Source of the DNA: Hydractinia symbiolongicarpus
Taxonomy: Eukaryota; Cnidaria; Hydrozoa; Anthoathecata; Hydractiniidae
Length of the DNA: 64,000 nucleotides
Direction of reading: 5' to 3'
NCBI RefSeq assembly: GCF_029227915.1
Contig: NC_079884.1
Span: forward strand, 5,210,001-5,274,000
Shown here: piece by piece, positions 12,041 to 25,564 of the stretch
Layout of the letters: each line of letters opens with the position of its first letter
Position numbering within the stretch: position 1 is the first letter of the stretch
The notes under the pieces: generated by a model
The model's database searches: none
What the model saw: only the letters and a program-made list of their open reading frames with translations
Told to the model about the DNA's origin: nothing
Program-made: the position numbers and the translations under genes

Positions 12041-12897
12041 TCGTTTGGGAAATGAGTTTACTCCCTGGGTACTTTCTTTGTATACTTTTGACTATATGGG
12101 CCGAGTCCAGGATTTACGGGAAATCGCAGGTTTTCGTTTGCCGGCGATTAAACTTCTTTTAGTCAGCGTCTCATCAAAAATGAAAACATTTTTGAAAACT
12201 ACAAGTCTCATGCGTTTTAGTGGTGAAAAAATAATTTAAAAATTCGTTCGGGAAATCAGTTTACTCCTTGGGTACTTTCTTTGTATACATTTGACTACAC
12301 GGGCCAAGCCCGGGATTTAGGGGAAATCGCTTGTTTTCGTTTGCCGGCGATTAAATCTCTTTCATTAAGCGTCTCATTAAAAATGAAAACATTCTTGAAA
12401 ACTACAAGTCTCATGCGTTTTAGTGGTGAAATAATAATTTAAAAAATCGTTTGGGAAATGAGTTTACTCCCTGGGTACTTTCTTTGTATACTTTTGACTA
12501 TATGGGCCGAGTCCAGGATTTACGGGAAATCGCAGGTTTTCGTTTGCCGGCGATTAAACTTCTTTTATTCAGCGTCTCATCAAAAATGAAAATATTATTG
12601 AAAACTACAAGTCTTATGCGTTTTAGTGGTGAAAAAATAATTTAAAAAATCGTTCTGGAAATGAGTTTACTCACAGGGTACTTTCTTTGTATATATTCGA
12701 CTATACGGGCCAAGCCCGGGATTTACGGGAAATCGCGGGTTTTCGTTTTCCGGCGATTAAACCTCTTTCATTAAGCGTCTCATCAAAAATGAAAACATTT
12801 GTGAAAACTACAAGTCTCATGCGTTTTGGTGGTGAAAAAAAAATTTAAAAAATCGTTCGGGAAATGAGTTTACTCCCTGGGTACTTTCTTTGTATAC

Positions 12898-12913
12898 ATT
12901 CGACTATACGGGC
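12898..12913 (+). other. CENP-B-box-like string, one base short (exemplar)
   Basis: ATTCGACTATACGGGC contains the TTCG..A..CGGG elements of the CENP-B box (NTTCGNNNNANNCGGGN), but with three bases instead of four between TTCG and A. It occurs only in monomers with acattcgac; the more common cttttgac monomers lack TTCG. Binding by a CENP-B-like protein is not supported by this alone. Confidence 0.35.
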
Positions 12914-13209
12914 CGAGACTGGGATTTACGGGAAATTGCGGGTTTTCGTTTGCCGGCGATTAAACTTCTTTTATTCAGCGTCTCATTAAAAATGAAAACA
13001 TTTTTAAAAACTACAAGTCTCATGGGCTTTAGTGGTGAAATAATAATTTAAAAAATCGTTCGGGAAATGAGTTTACACCCTGGGTACTTTCTTTGTATAC
13101 TTTTGACTATACGGGCCGAGTCCGGGATTTACGGGAAATCGCAGGTTTTCGTTTGCCGGCGATTAAACTTCTTTTATTCAGCGTCTCATCAAAAATGAAA
13201 ACATTTTTA

Positions 13210-15846
13210 AAAACTACAAGTCTCATGGGCTTTAGTGGTGAAATAATAATTTAAAAAATCGTTTGGGAAATGAGTTTACTCCCTGGGTACTTTCTTTGTA
13301 TACTTTTGACTATACGGGCCGAGTCCAGGATTTACGGGAAATCGCAGGTTTTCGTTTGCCGGCGATTAAACTTCTTTTATTCAGCGTCTCATCAAAAATG
13401 AAAACATTTTTAAAAACTACAGGTCTCATGCGTTTTAGTGGTGAAATAATAATTTAAAAAATCGTTCTGGAAATGAGTTTACTCCCTGGTACTTTCTTTG
13501 TATACTTTTGACTATACGGGCCGAGTCCGGGATTTACGGGAAATCGCAGGTTTTCGTTTGCCGGCGATTAAACTTCTTTTATTCAGCGTCTCATCAAAAA
13601 TGAAAACATTTTTGAAAACTACAAGTCTCATGCGTTTTAGTGGTGAGAAAATAATTTAAAAATTCGTTCGGGAAATGAGTTTACTCACTGGGTACTTTCC
13701 TTCTATACTTTTAACTATACGGGCCGAGTCCAGGATTTGCGGGAAATCGCAGGTTTTCGTTTGCCGGCGATTAAACTTCTTTTATTCAGCGTCTCATCAA
13801 AAATGAAAACATTTTTGAAAACTACAAGTCTCATGCGTTTTAGTGGTGAAAAAATAATTTAAAAAATCGTTCGGGAAATGAGTTTACACCCTGGGTACTT
13901 TCTTTGTATTCTTTTGACTATACGGGCCGAGTCCGGGATTTACGGGAAATTGCAGGTTTTCGTTTGCCGGCGACTAAACTTCTTTTAGTCAGCGTCTCAT
14001 CAAAAATGAAAACATTTTTAAAAACTACAAGTCTCATGCGTTTTAGTGGTGAAAAATAATTTAAAAATTCGATCGGGAAATCAGTTTACTCCTTGGGTAC
14101 TTTCTTTGTATACATTTGACTACACGGGCCAAGCCCGGGATTTAGGGGAAATCGCTTGTTTTCGTTTGCCGGCGATTAAATCTCTTTCATTAAGCGTCTC
14201 ATTAAAAATGAAAACATTCTTGAAAACTACAAGTCTCATGCGTTTTAGTGGTGAAATAATAATTTAAAAAATCGTTTGGGAAATGAGTTTACTCCCTGGG
14301 TACTTTCTTTGTATACTTTTGACTATATGGGCCGAGTCCAGGATTTACTGGAAATCGCAGGTTTTCGTTTGCCGGCGATTAAACTTCTTTTATTCAGCGT
14401 CTCATCAAATATGAAAACATTTTTAAAAACTACAAGTCTTAACCGTTTTAGTGGTGAAATAATAATTTAAAAAATCGTTTGGGAAATGAGTTTACTCCCT
14501 GGGTACTTTCTTTGTATACTTTTGACTATACGGGCCGAGTCCAGGATTTACGGGAAATAGCAGGTTTTCGTTTGCCGGCGATTAAACTTCTTTTATTCAG
14601 CGTCTCATCAAAAATGAAAATATTATTGAAAACTACAAGTCTTATGCGTTTTAGTGGTGAAAAAATAATTTAAAAAATCGTTCTGGAAATGAGTTTACTC
14701 ACAGGGTACTTTCTTTGTATATATTCGACTATACGGGCCAAGCCCGGGATTTACGGGAAATCGCGGGTTTTCGTTTTCCGGCGATTAAACCTCTTTCATT
14801 AAGCGTCTCATCATAAATGAAAACATTTGTGAAAACTACAAGTCTCATGCGTTTTAGTGGTGAAAAAAAAATTTAAAAAATCGTTCGGGAAATGAGTTTA
14901 CTCCCTGGGTACTTTCTTTGTATACATTCGACTATACGGGCCGAGACTGGGATTTACGGGAAATTGCGGGTTTTCGTTTGCCGGCGATTAAACTTCTTTT
15001 ATTCAGCCTCTCATTAAAAATGAAAATATTTTTAAAAACTACAAGTCTCATGGGCTTTAGTGGTGAAATAATAATTTAAAAAATCGTTCGGGAAATGAGT
15101 TTACACCCTGGGTACTTCCTTTGTATACTTTTGACTATACGGGCCGAATCCGGGATTTACGGGAAATCGCAGGTTTTCGTTTGCCGGCGATTAAACTTCT
15201 TTTATTTCGCGTCTCATCAAAAATGAAAACATTTTTAAAAACTACAGGTCTCATGCGTTTTAGTGGTGAAATAATAATTTAAAACATCGTTCTGGAAATG
15301 AGTTTACTCCCTGGGTACTTTCTTTGTATACTTTTGACTGTACGGGCCGAGTCCGTGGTTTACGGGAAATGGCGGGTTTTCGTTTGCCGGCGATTAAACT
15401 GCTTTTATTCAGCGTCTCATCAAAGATGAAAACATTCTTGAAAACTACAAGTCTCATGCGTTTTAGTGGTGAAAAAAAAATTTAAAAAATCGTTCGGGAA
15501 ATTAGTTTACTCCCTGGGTACTTTCTTTGTATACATTCGACTATACGGGCCGAGACCGGGATTTACGGGAAATTGCGGGTTTTCGTTTGCCGGCGATTAA
15601 ACTTCTTTTATTCAGCGTCTCATTAAAAATGAAAACATTTTTAAAAACTACAAGTCTCATGGGCTTTAGTGGTGAAATAATAATTTAAAAAATCGTTTGG
15701 GAAATGAGTTTACTCCCTGGGTACTTTCTTTGTATACTTTTGACTATACGGTCCGAGTACGGGATTTACGGGAAATCGCAGGTTTTCGTTTGCCGGCGAT
15801 TAAACTTCTTTTATTCAGCGTCTCATCAAAAATGAAAACATTTTTG
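13210..15846 (+). repeat. 13-monomer duplication in A, copy 1 (2,637 bp)
   Basis: Repeats at +2,637 bp. Shared rare markers include the base-deleted ccctggtact (about 13,485 and 16,122), the gactaaac dyad (13,972 and 16,609), gatttactggaaatc, cttaaccg, and ttatttcgcgtc. Strict identity begins at 13,210/15,847 and ends at about 15,863/18,501. Confidence 0.9.
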
Positions 15847-18484
15847 AAAACTACAAGTCTCATGGGCTTTAGTGGTGAAATAATAATTTAAAAAATCGTT
15901 TGGGAAATGAGTTTACTCCCTGGGTACTTTCTTTGTATACTTTTGACTATACGGGCCGAGTCCAGGATTTACGGGAAATCGCAGGTTTTCGTTTGCCGGC
16001 GATTAAACTTCTTTTATTCAGCGTCTCATCAAAAATGAAAACATTTTTAAAAACTACAGGTCTCATGCGTTTTAGTGGTGAAATAATAATTTAAAAAATC
16101 GTTCTGGAAATGAGTTTACTCCCTGGTACTTTCTTTGTATACTTTTGACTATACGGGCCGAGTCCGGGATTTACGGGAAATCGCAGGTTTTCGTTTGCCG
16201 GCGATTAAACTTCTTTTATTCAGCGTCTCATCAAAAATGAAAACATTTTTGAAAACTACAAGTCTCATGCGTTTTAGTGGTGAGAAAATAATTTAAAAAT
16301 TCGTTCGGGAAATGAGTTTACTCACTGGGTACTTTCCTTCTATACTTTTAACTATACGGGCCGAGTCCAGGATTTGCGGGAAATCGCAGGTTTTCGTTTA
16401 CCGGCGATTAAACTTCTTTTATTCAGCGTCTCATCAAAAATGAAAACATTTTTGAAAACTACAAGTCTCATGCGTTTTAGTGGTGAAAAAATAATTTAAA
16501 AAATCGTTCGGGAAATGAGTTTACACCCTGGGTACTTTCTTTGTATTCTTTTGACTATACGGGCCGAGTCCGGGATTTACGGGAAATTGCAGGTTTTCGT
16601 TTGCCGGCGACTAAACTTCTTTTAGTCAGCGTCTCATCAAAAATGAAAACATTTTTAAAAACTACAAGTCTCATGCGTTTTAGTGGTGAAAAATAATTTA
16701 AAAATTCGATCGGGAAATCAGTTTACTCCTTGGGTACTTTCTTTGTATACATTTGACTACACGGGCCAAGCCCGGGATTTAGGGGAAATCGCTTGTTTTC
16801 GTTTGCCGGCGATTAAATCTCTTTCATTAAGCGTCTCATTAAAAATGAAAACATTCTTGAAAACTACAAGTCTCATGCGTTTTAGTGGTGAAATAATAAT
16901 TTAAAAAATCGTTTGGGAAATGAGTTTACTCCCTGGGTACTTTCTTTGTATACTTTTGACTATATGGGCCGAGTCCAGGATTTACTGGAAATCGCAGGTT
17001 TTCGTTTGCCGGCGATTAAACTTCTTTTATTCAGCGTCTCATCAAATATGAAAACATTTTTAAAAACTACAAGTCTTAACCGTTTTAGTGGTGAAATAAT
17101 AATTTAAAAAATCGTTTGGGAAATGAGTTTACTCCCTGGGTACTTTCTTTGTATACTTTTGACTATACGGGCCGAGTCCAGGATTTACGGGAAATAGCAG
17201 GTTTTCGTTTGCCGGCGATTAAACTTCTTTTATTCAGCGTCTCATCAAAAATGAAAATATTATTGAAAACTACAAGTCTTATGCGTTTTAGTGGTGAAAA
17301 AATAATTTAAAAAATCGTTCTGGAAATGAGTTTACTCACAGGGTACTTTCTTTGTATATATTCGACTATACGGGCCAAGCCCGGGATTTACGGGAAATCG
17401 CGGGTTTTCGTTTTCCGGCGATTAAACCTCTTTCATTAAGCGTCTCATCATAAATGAAAACATTTGTGAAAACTACAAGTCTCATGCGTTTTAGTGGTGA
17501 AAAAAAAATTTAAAAAATCGTTCGGGAAATGAGTTTACTCCCTGGGTACTTTCTTTGTATACATTCGACTATACGGGCCGAGACTGGGATTTACGGGAAA
17601 TTGCGGGTTTTCGTTTGCCGGCGATTAAACTTCTTTTATTCAGCCTCTCATTAAAAATGAAAATATTTTTAAAAACTACAAGTCTCATGGGCTTTAGTGG
17701 TGAAATAATAATTTAAAAAATCGTTCGGGAAATGAGTTTACACCCTGGGTACTTCCTTTGTATACTTTTGACTATACGGGCCGAATCCGGGATTTACCGG
17801 AAATCGCAGGTTTTCGTTTGCCGGCGATTAAACTTCTTTTATTTCGCGTCTCATCAAAAATGAAAACATTTTTAAAAACTACAGGTCTCATGCGTTTTAG
17901 TGGTGAAATAATAATTTAAAACATCGTTCTGGAAATGAGTTTACTCCCTGGGTACTTTCTTTGTATACTTTTGACTGTACGGGCCGAGTCCGTGGTTTAC
18001 GGGAAATGGCGGGTTTTCGTTTGCCGGCGATTAAACTGCTTTTATTCAGCGTCTCATCAAAGATGAAAACATTCTTGAAAACTACAAGTCTCATGCGTTT
18101 TAGTGGTGAAAAAAAAAATTTAAAAAATCGTTCGGGAAATTAGTTTACTCCCTGGGTACTTTCTTTGTATACATTCGACTATACGGGCCGAGACCGGGAT
18201 TTACGGGAAATTGCGGGTTTTCGTTTGCCGGCGATTAAACTTCTTTTATTCAGCGTCTCATTAAAAATGAAAACATTTTTAAAAACTACAAGTCTCATGG
18301 GCTTTAGTGGTGAAATAATAATTTAAAAAATCGTTTGGGAAATGAGTTTACTCCCTGGGTACTTTCTTTGTATACTTTTGACTATACGGTCCGAGTACGG
18401 GATTTACGGGAAATCGCAGGTTTTCGTTTGCCGGCGATTAAACTTCTTTTATTCAGCGTCTCATCAAAAATGAAAACATTTTTG
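15847..18484 (+). repeat. 13-monomer duplication in A, copy 2 (about 2,638 bp)
   Basis: Directly abuts copy 1. Private changes include gtttaccgg (16,400) and gatttaccgg (17,798). One A-run (near 18,110) is one base longer than in copy 1, so the offset becomes 2,638 bp at the end. Confidence 0.9.
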
Positions 18485-19561
18485 AAAACTACAAGTCTCA
18501 TGCGTTTTAGTGGTGAAAAAATAATTTAAAAATTCGTTCGGGAAATGAGTTTACTCACTGGGTACTTTCCTTCTATACTTTTAACTATACGGGCCGAGTC
18601 CAGGATTTACGGGAAATCGCAGGTTTTCGTTTGCCGGCGATTAAACTTCTTTTATTCAGCGTCTCATCAAAAATGAAAACATTTTTGAAAACTACAAGTC
18701 TCATGCGTTTTAGTGGTGAAAAAATAATTTAAAAAATCGTTCGGGAAATGAGTTTACACCCTGGGTACTTTCTTTGTATTCTTTTGACTATACGGGCCGA
18801 GTCCGGGATTTACGGGAAATCGCAGGTTTTCGTTTGCCGGCGACTAAACTTCTTTTAGTCAGCGTCTCATCAAAAATGAAAACATTTTAGAAAACTACAA
18901 GTCTCATGCGTTTTAGTGGTGAAAAAATAATTTAAAAATTCGATCGGGAAATCAGTTTACTCCTTGGGTACTTTCTTTGTATACATTTGACTACACGGGC
19001 CAAGCCCGGGATTTAGGGGAAATCGCTTGTTTTCGTTTGCCGGCGATTAAATCTCTTTCATTAAGCGTCTCATTAAAAATGAAAACATTCTTGAAAACTA
19101 CAAGTCTCATGCGTTTTAGTGGTGAAATAATAATTTAAAAAATCGTTTGGGAAATGAGTTTACTCCCTGGGTACTTTCTTTGTATACTTTTGACTATATG
19201 GGCCGAGTCCAGGATTTACGGGAAATCGCAGGTTTTCGTTTGCCGGCGATTAAACTTCTTTTATTCAGCGTCTTATTAAAAATGAAATCATTTTTAAAAA
19301 CTACAAGTCTCATGCGTTTTAGTGGTGAAAAAGTAATTTAAAAAATCGTTCGGGAAATGAGTTTACTCCCTGGGTACTTTCTTTGTATACTTTTGACTAT
19401 ACGGGCCGAGTCCGGGATTCAGGGAAATCGCAGGTTTTCGTTTGCCGGCGATTAAACTGCTTTTATTCAGCGTCTCATCAAAAATGAAAACGTTTTTGAA
19501 AACTACAAGTCTCATGCGTTTTAGTGGTGAAAAAGTAATTTAAAAAATCGTTTGGGAAATC

Positions 19562-20779
19562 AGTTTACTCCCTGGGTACTTTCTTTGTATACTTTTGACT
19601 ATACGGGCCAAGCCCGGGATTTACGGGAAATCGCGGGTTTTCGTTTGCCGGCGATTAAACTTCTTTTATTCAGCGTCTCATCAAATATGAAAACATTTTT
19701 AAAAACTACAAGTCTTAACCGTTTTAGTGGTAAAAAAATAATTTAAAAAATCGTTCTGGAAATGAGTTTACTCCCTGGGTACTTTCTTTGTATACTTTTG
19801 ACTATACGGGCCGAGTCCGGGATATACGGGACATCGCAGGTTTTCGTTTGCCGGCGATTAAACTTCTTTTATTCAGCGTCTCATCAAAAATGAAAATATT
19901 ATTGAAAACTACAAGTCTTATGCGTTTTAGTGGTGAAAAAATAATTTAAAAAATCGTTCTGGAAATGAGTTTACTCACAGGGTACTTTCTTTGTATATAT
20001 TCGACTATACGGGCCAAGCCCGGGATTTACGGGAAATCGCGGGTTTTCGTTTTCCGGCGATTAAACCTCTTTCATTAAGCGTCTCATCAAAAATGAAAAC
20101 ATTTGTGAAAACTACAAGTCTCATGCGTTTTAGTGGTGAAAAAAAAATTTAAAAAATCGTTCGGGAAATGAGTTTACTCCCTGGGTACTTTCTTTGTATA
20201 CATTCGACTATACGGGCAGAGACTGGGATTTACGGGAAATTGCGGGTTTTCGTTTGCCGGCGATTAAACTTCTTTTATTCAGCGTCTCATTAAAAATGAA
20301 AACATTTTTAAAAACTACAAGTCTCATGGGCTTTAGTGGTGAAATAAAAATTTAAAAAATCGTTCGGGAAATGAGTTTACACCCTGGGTACTTTCTTTGT
20401 ATACTTTTGACTATACGGGCCGAGTCCGGGATTTACGGGAAATCGCAGGTTTTCGTTTGCCGGCGATTAAACTTCTTTTATTCAGCGTCTCATCAAAAAT
20501 GAGAACATTTTTAAAAACTACAAGTCTCATGGGCTTTAGTGGTGAAATAATAATTTAAAAAATCGTTTGGGAAATGAGTTTACTCCCTGGGTACTTCCTT
20601 TGTATACTTTTGACTATACGGGCCGAGTCCAGGATTTACGGGAAATCGCAGGTTTTCGTTTGCCGGCGATTAAACTTCTTTTATTCAGCGTCTCATCAAA
20701 AATGAAAACATTTTTAAAAACTACAGGTCTCATGCGTTTTAGTGGTGAAATAATAATTTAAAAAATCGTTCTGGAAATG
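19562..20779 (+). repeat. 6-monomer duplication in A, copy 1 (1,218 bp)
   Basis: Repeats at +1,218 bp. The unusual gatatacgggacatcgc variant lies at 19,821 and 21,039, and the gggcagagactggg and gaaataaaaattt variants recur at the same offset. Confidence 0.88.
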
Positions 20780-21997
20780 AGTTTACTCCCTGGGTACTTT
20801 CTTTGTATACTTTTGACTATACGGGCCAAGCCCGGGATTTACGGGAAATCGCGGGTTTTCGTTTGCCGGCGATTAAACTTCTTTTATTCAGCGTCTCATC
20901 AAATATGAAAACATTTTTAAAAACTACAAGTCTTAACCGTTTTAGTGGTAAAAAAATAATTTAAAAAATCGTTCTGGAAATGAGTTTACTCCCTGGGTAC
21001 TTTCTTTGTATACTTTTGACTATACGGGCCGAGTCCGGGATATACGGGACATCGCAGGTTTTCGTTTGCCGGCGATTAAACTTCTTTTATTCAGCGTCTC
21101 ATCAAAAATGAAAATATTATTGAAAACTACAAGTCTTATGCGTTTTAGTGGTGAAAAAATAATTTAAAAAATCGTTCTGGAAATGAGTTTACTCACAGGG
21201 TACTTTCTTTGTATATATTCGACTATACGGGCCAAGCCCGGGATTTACGGGAAATCGCGGGTTTTCGTTTTCCGGCGATTAAACCTCTTTCATTAAGCGT
21301 CTCATCAAAAATGAAAACATTTGTGAAAACTACAAGTCTCATGCGTTTTAGTGGTGAAAAAAAAATTTAAAAAATCGTTCGGGAAATGAGTTTACTCCCT
21401 GGGTACTTTCTTTGTATACATTCGACTATACGGGCAGAGACTGGGATTTACGGGAAATTGCGGGTTTTCGTTTGCCGGCGATTAAACTTCTTTTATTCAG
21501 CGTCTCATTAAAAATGAAAACATTTTTAAAAACTACAAGTCTCATGGGCTTTAGTGGTGAAATAAAAATTTAAAAAATCGTTCGGGAAATGAGTTTACAC
21601 CCTGGGTACTTTCTTTGTATACTTTTGACTATACGGGCCGAGTCCGGGATTTACGGGAAATCGCAGGTTTTCGTTTGCCGGCGATTAAACTTCTTTTATT
21701 CAGCGTCTCATCAAAAATGAAAACATTTTTAAAAACTACAAGTCTCATGGGCTTTAGTGGTGAAATAATAATTTAAAAAATCGTTTGGGAAATGAGTTTA
21801 CTCCCTGGGTACTTTCTTTGTATACTTTTGACTATACGGGCCGAGTCCAGGATTTACGGGAAATCGCAGGTTTTCGTTTGCCGGCGATTAAACTTCTTTT
21901 ATTCAGCGTCTCATCAAAAATGAAAACATTTTTAAAAACTACAGGTCTCATGCGTTTTAGTGGTGAAATAATAATTTAAAAAATCGTTCTGGAAATG
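20780..21997 (+). repeat. 6-monomer duplication in A, copy 2 (1,218 bp)
   Basis: Second copy, identical in phase until about 22,044, where gccgagtccggg replaces gccaagcccggg. Copy 1 alone has gagaacattttt (20,503) and tacttcctttg (20,597), so those changes arose in A after the A/B split. Confidence 0.87.
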
Positions 21998-22179
21998 AGT
22001 TTACTCCCTGGGTACTTTCTTTGTATACTTTTGACTATACGGGCCGAGTCCGGGATTTACGGGAAATCGCAGGTTTTCGTTTGCCGGCGATTAAACTTCT
22101 TTTATTCAGCGTCTCATCAAAAATGAAAATATTATTGAAAACTACAAGTCTTATGCGTTTTAGTGGTGAAAAAATAATT

Positions 22180-22590
22180 TAAAAAATCGTTCTGGAAATG
22201 AGTTTACTCACAGGGTACTTTCTTTGTATATATTCGACTATACGGGCCAAGCCCGGGATTTACGGGAAATCGCGGGTTTTCGTTTTCCGGCGATTAAACC
22301 TCTTTCATTAAGCGTCTCATCAAAAATGAAAACATTTGTGAAAACTACAAGTCTCATGCGTTTTAATGGTGAAAAAATAATTTAAAAAATCGTTCTGGAA
22401 ATGAGTTTACTCACAGGGTACTTTCTTTGTATATATTCGACTATACGGGCCAAGCCCGGGATTTACGGGAAATCGCGGGTTTTCGTTTTCCGGCGATTAA
22501 ACCTCTTTTATTAAGCGTCTCATCAAAAATGAAAACATTTGTGAAAACTACAAGTCTCATGCGTTTTAGTGGTGAAAAAAAAATTTAAAA
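22180..22590 (+). repeat. Tandem single-monomer duplication
   Basis: Two adjacent actcacaggg..tatatattcgac..cgttttccggcg..acatttgtg monomers, each 203 bp. The first has cgttttaatggtg and ctctttcattaag; the second has cgttttagtggtg and ctcttttattaag. The pair is also present in copy B at about 36,386-36,796. Confidence 0.75.
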
Positions 22591-24112
22591 AATCGTTCGG
22601 GAAATGAGTTTACTCCCTGGGTACTTTCTTTGTATACATTCGACTATACGGGCCGAGACTGGGATTTACGGGAAATTGCGGGTTTTCGTTTGCCGGCGAT
22701 TAAACTTCTTTTATTCAGCCTCTCATTAAAAATGAAAATATTTTTAAAAACTACAAGTCTCATGGGCTTTAGTGGTGAAATAATAATTTAAAAAATCGTT
22801 CGGGAAATGAGTTTACACCCTGGGTACTTCCTTTGTATACTTTTGACTATACGGGCCGAATCCGGGATTTACGGGAAATCGCAGGTTTTCGTTTGCCGGC
22901 GATTAAACTTCTTTTATTTCGCGTCTCATCAAAAATGAAAACATTTTTAAAAACTACAGGTCTCATGCGTTTTAGTGGTGAAATAATAATTTAAAACATC
23001 GTTCTGGAAATGAGTTTACTCCCTGGGTACTTTCTTTGTATACTTTTGACTATACGGGCCGAGTCCTGGATTTACGGGAAATCGCAGGTTTTCGTTTGCT
23101 GGCGATTAAACTTCTTTTATTCAGCGTCTCATCAAAAATGAAAATATTATTGAAAACTACAAGTCTTATGCGTTTTAGTGGTGAAAAAATAATTTAAAAA
23201 ATCATTCTGGAAATGAGTTTACTCACAGGGTACTTTCTTTGTATATATTCGACTATACGGGCCAAGCCCGGGATTTACGGAAAATCGCGGGTTTTCGTTT
23301 TCCGGCGATTAAACCTCTTTCATTAAGCGTCTCATCAAAAATGAAAACATTTGTGAAAACTACAAGTCTCATGCGTTTTAGTGGTGAAAAAAAAAATTTA
23401 AAAATCGTTCGGGAAATGAGTTTACTCCCTGGGTACTTTCTTTGTATACATTCGACTATACGGTCCGAGACTGGGATTTACGGGAAATTGCGGGTTTTCG
23501 TTTGCCGGCGATTAAACTTCTTTTATTCAGCGTCTCATTAAAAATGAAAACATTTTTAAAAACTACAAGTCTCATGGGCTTTAGTGGTAAAAATAATAAT
23601 TTAAAAAATCGTTCGGGAAATGAGTTTACACCTTGGGTACTTTCTTTGTATACTTTTGACTATACGGGCCAAGTCCGGGATTTACGGGAAATCGCAGGTT
23701 CTCGTTTGCCGGCAATTAAACTTCTTTTATTCAGCGTCTCATCAAAAATGAAAACATTTTTAAAAACTACAAGTCTCATGGGCTTTAGTGGTGAAATAAT
23801 AATTTAAAAAATCGTTTGGGAAATGACTTTACTCCCTGGGTATTTTCTTTGTATACTTTTGACTATACGGGCCGAGTCCAGGATTTACGGGAAATTGCAG
23901 GTTTTCGTTTGCCGGCGATTAAACTTCTTTTATTCTGCGTCTCATCAAAAATGAAAACAATTTTAAAAACTACAGGTCTCATGCGTTTTAGTGGTGAAAT
24001 AATAATTTAAAAAATCGTTCGGGAAATGAGTTTACTCCCTGGGTACTTTCTTTGTATACTTTTGGCTATACGGTCTGAGTACGGGATTTACGGGAAATCG
24101 CAGGTTTTCGTT

Positions 24113-24245
24113 TGCCGGCAATTAAACCTCTTTTATTAAGCGTCTCATCAAAAATGAAAACATTTGTGAAAACTACAAGTCTCATGCGTTTTAGTGGTGA
24201 AAAAAAAATTTAAAAAATCGTTCGGGAAATGAGTTTACTCCCTGG
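24113..24245 (+). repeat. Junction between segmental copies A and B
   Basis: A stretch matching neither flanking copy in phase: gccggcaattaaacctcttttattaagcg..acatttgtg..gaaaaaaaaattt. Its parts resemble 22,500-22,600, so the exchange that joined A to B appears to have happened within monomers, leaving a hybrid. No inserted foreign DNA is seen. Confidence 0.7.
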
Positions 24246-25564
24246 GTACTTTCTTTGTATACATTTGACTACACGGGCCAAGCCCGGGATTTAGGGGAAA
24301 TCGCTTGTTTTCGTTTGCCGGCGATAAAATCTCTTTCATTAAGCGTCTCATTAAAAATGAAAACATTCTTGAAAACTACAAGTCTCATGCGTTTTAGTGG
24401 TGAAAAAATAATTTAAAAATTCGTTCGGGAAATGAGTTTACTCACTGGGTACTTTCCTTCTATACTTTTAACTATACGGGCCGAGTCCGGGATTTACGGG
24501 AAATCGCAGGTTTTCGTTTGCCGGCGATTAAACTTCTTTTATTCAGCGTCTCATCAAAAATGAAAACATTTTTGAAAACTACAAGTCTCATGCGTTTTAG
24601 TGGTGAAAAAATAATTTAAAAAATCGTTCGGGAAATGAGGTTACACCCTGGGTACTTTCTTTGTATTCTTTTGACTATACGGGCCGAGTCCGGGATTTAC
24701 GGGAAATCGCAGGTTTTCGTTTGCCGGCGACTAAACTTCTTTTAGTCAGCGTCTCATCAAAAATGAAAACATTTTTGAAAACTACAAGTCTCATGCGTTT
24801 TAGTGGTGAAAAAATAATTTAAAAATTCGTTCGGGAAATCAGTTTACTCCTTGGGTACTTTCTTTGTATACATTTGACTACACGGGCCAAGCCCGGGATT
24901 TAGGGGAAATCGCTTGTTTTCGTTTGCCGGCGATTAAATCTCTTTCATTAAGCGTCTCATTAAAAATGAAAACATTCTTGAAAACTACAAGTCTCATGCG
25001 TTTTAGTGGTGAAATAATAATTTAAAAAATCGTTTGGGAAATGAGTTTACTCCCTGGGTACTTTCTTTGTATACTTTTGACTATATGGGCCGAGTCCAGG
25101 ATTTACGGGAAATCGCAGGTTTTCGTTTGCCGGCGATTAAACTTCTTTTAGTCAGCGTCTCATCAAAAATGAAAACATTTTTGAAAACTACAAGTCTCAT
25201 GCGTTTTAGTGGTGAAAAAATAATTTAAAAATTCGTTCGGGAAATCAGTTTACTCCTTGGGTACTTTCTTTGTATACATTTGACTACACGGGCCAAGCCC
25301 GGGATTTAGGGGAAATCGCTTGTTTTCGTTTGCCGGCGATTAAATCTCTTTCATTAAGCGTCTCATTAAAAATGAAAACATTCTTGAAAACTACAAGTCT
25401 CATGCGTTTTAGTGGTGAAATAATAATTTAAAAAATCGTTTGGGAAATGAGTTTACTCCCTGGGTACTTTCTTTGTATACTTTTGACTATATGGGCCGAG
25501 TCCAGGATTTACGGGAAATCGCAGGTTTTCGTTTGCCGGCGATTAAACTTCTTTTATTCAGCGT

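Larger units (their letters stand above)
11257..24112 (+). repeat. Large tandem segmental duplication, copy A (~12.86 kb)
   Basis: Collinear with copy B at 24,246-38,318. The offset is 12,989 bp at the left end, 13,394 bp in the middle and 14,206 bp on the right; the two steps match a 405-bp and an 812-bp block present only in B. Rare markers line up exactly, for example cggcgataaaa near 11,333 and 24,322, ttggctatacggtctgag near 24,062 and 38,268, and a tttagaaaac variant near 18,888 and 33,094. Only a handful of substitutions between A and B were seen (16,400/29,794; 17,798/32,004; 16,786/30,180; 20,503/34,709; 20,597/34,803), so the copies look more than 99.9% alike outside the indels. This count is by eye and not exhaustive. 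Confidence 0.92.
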
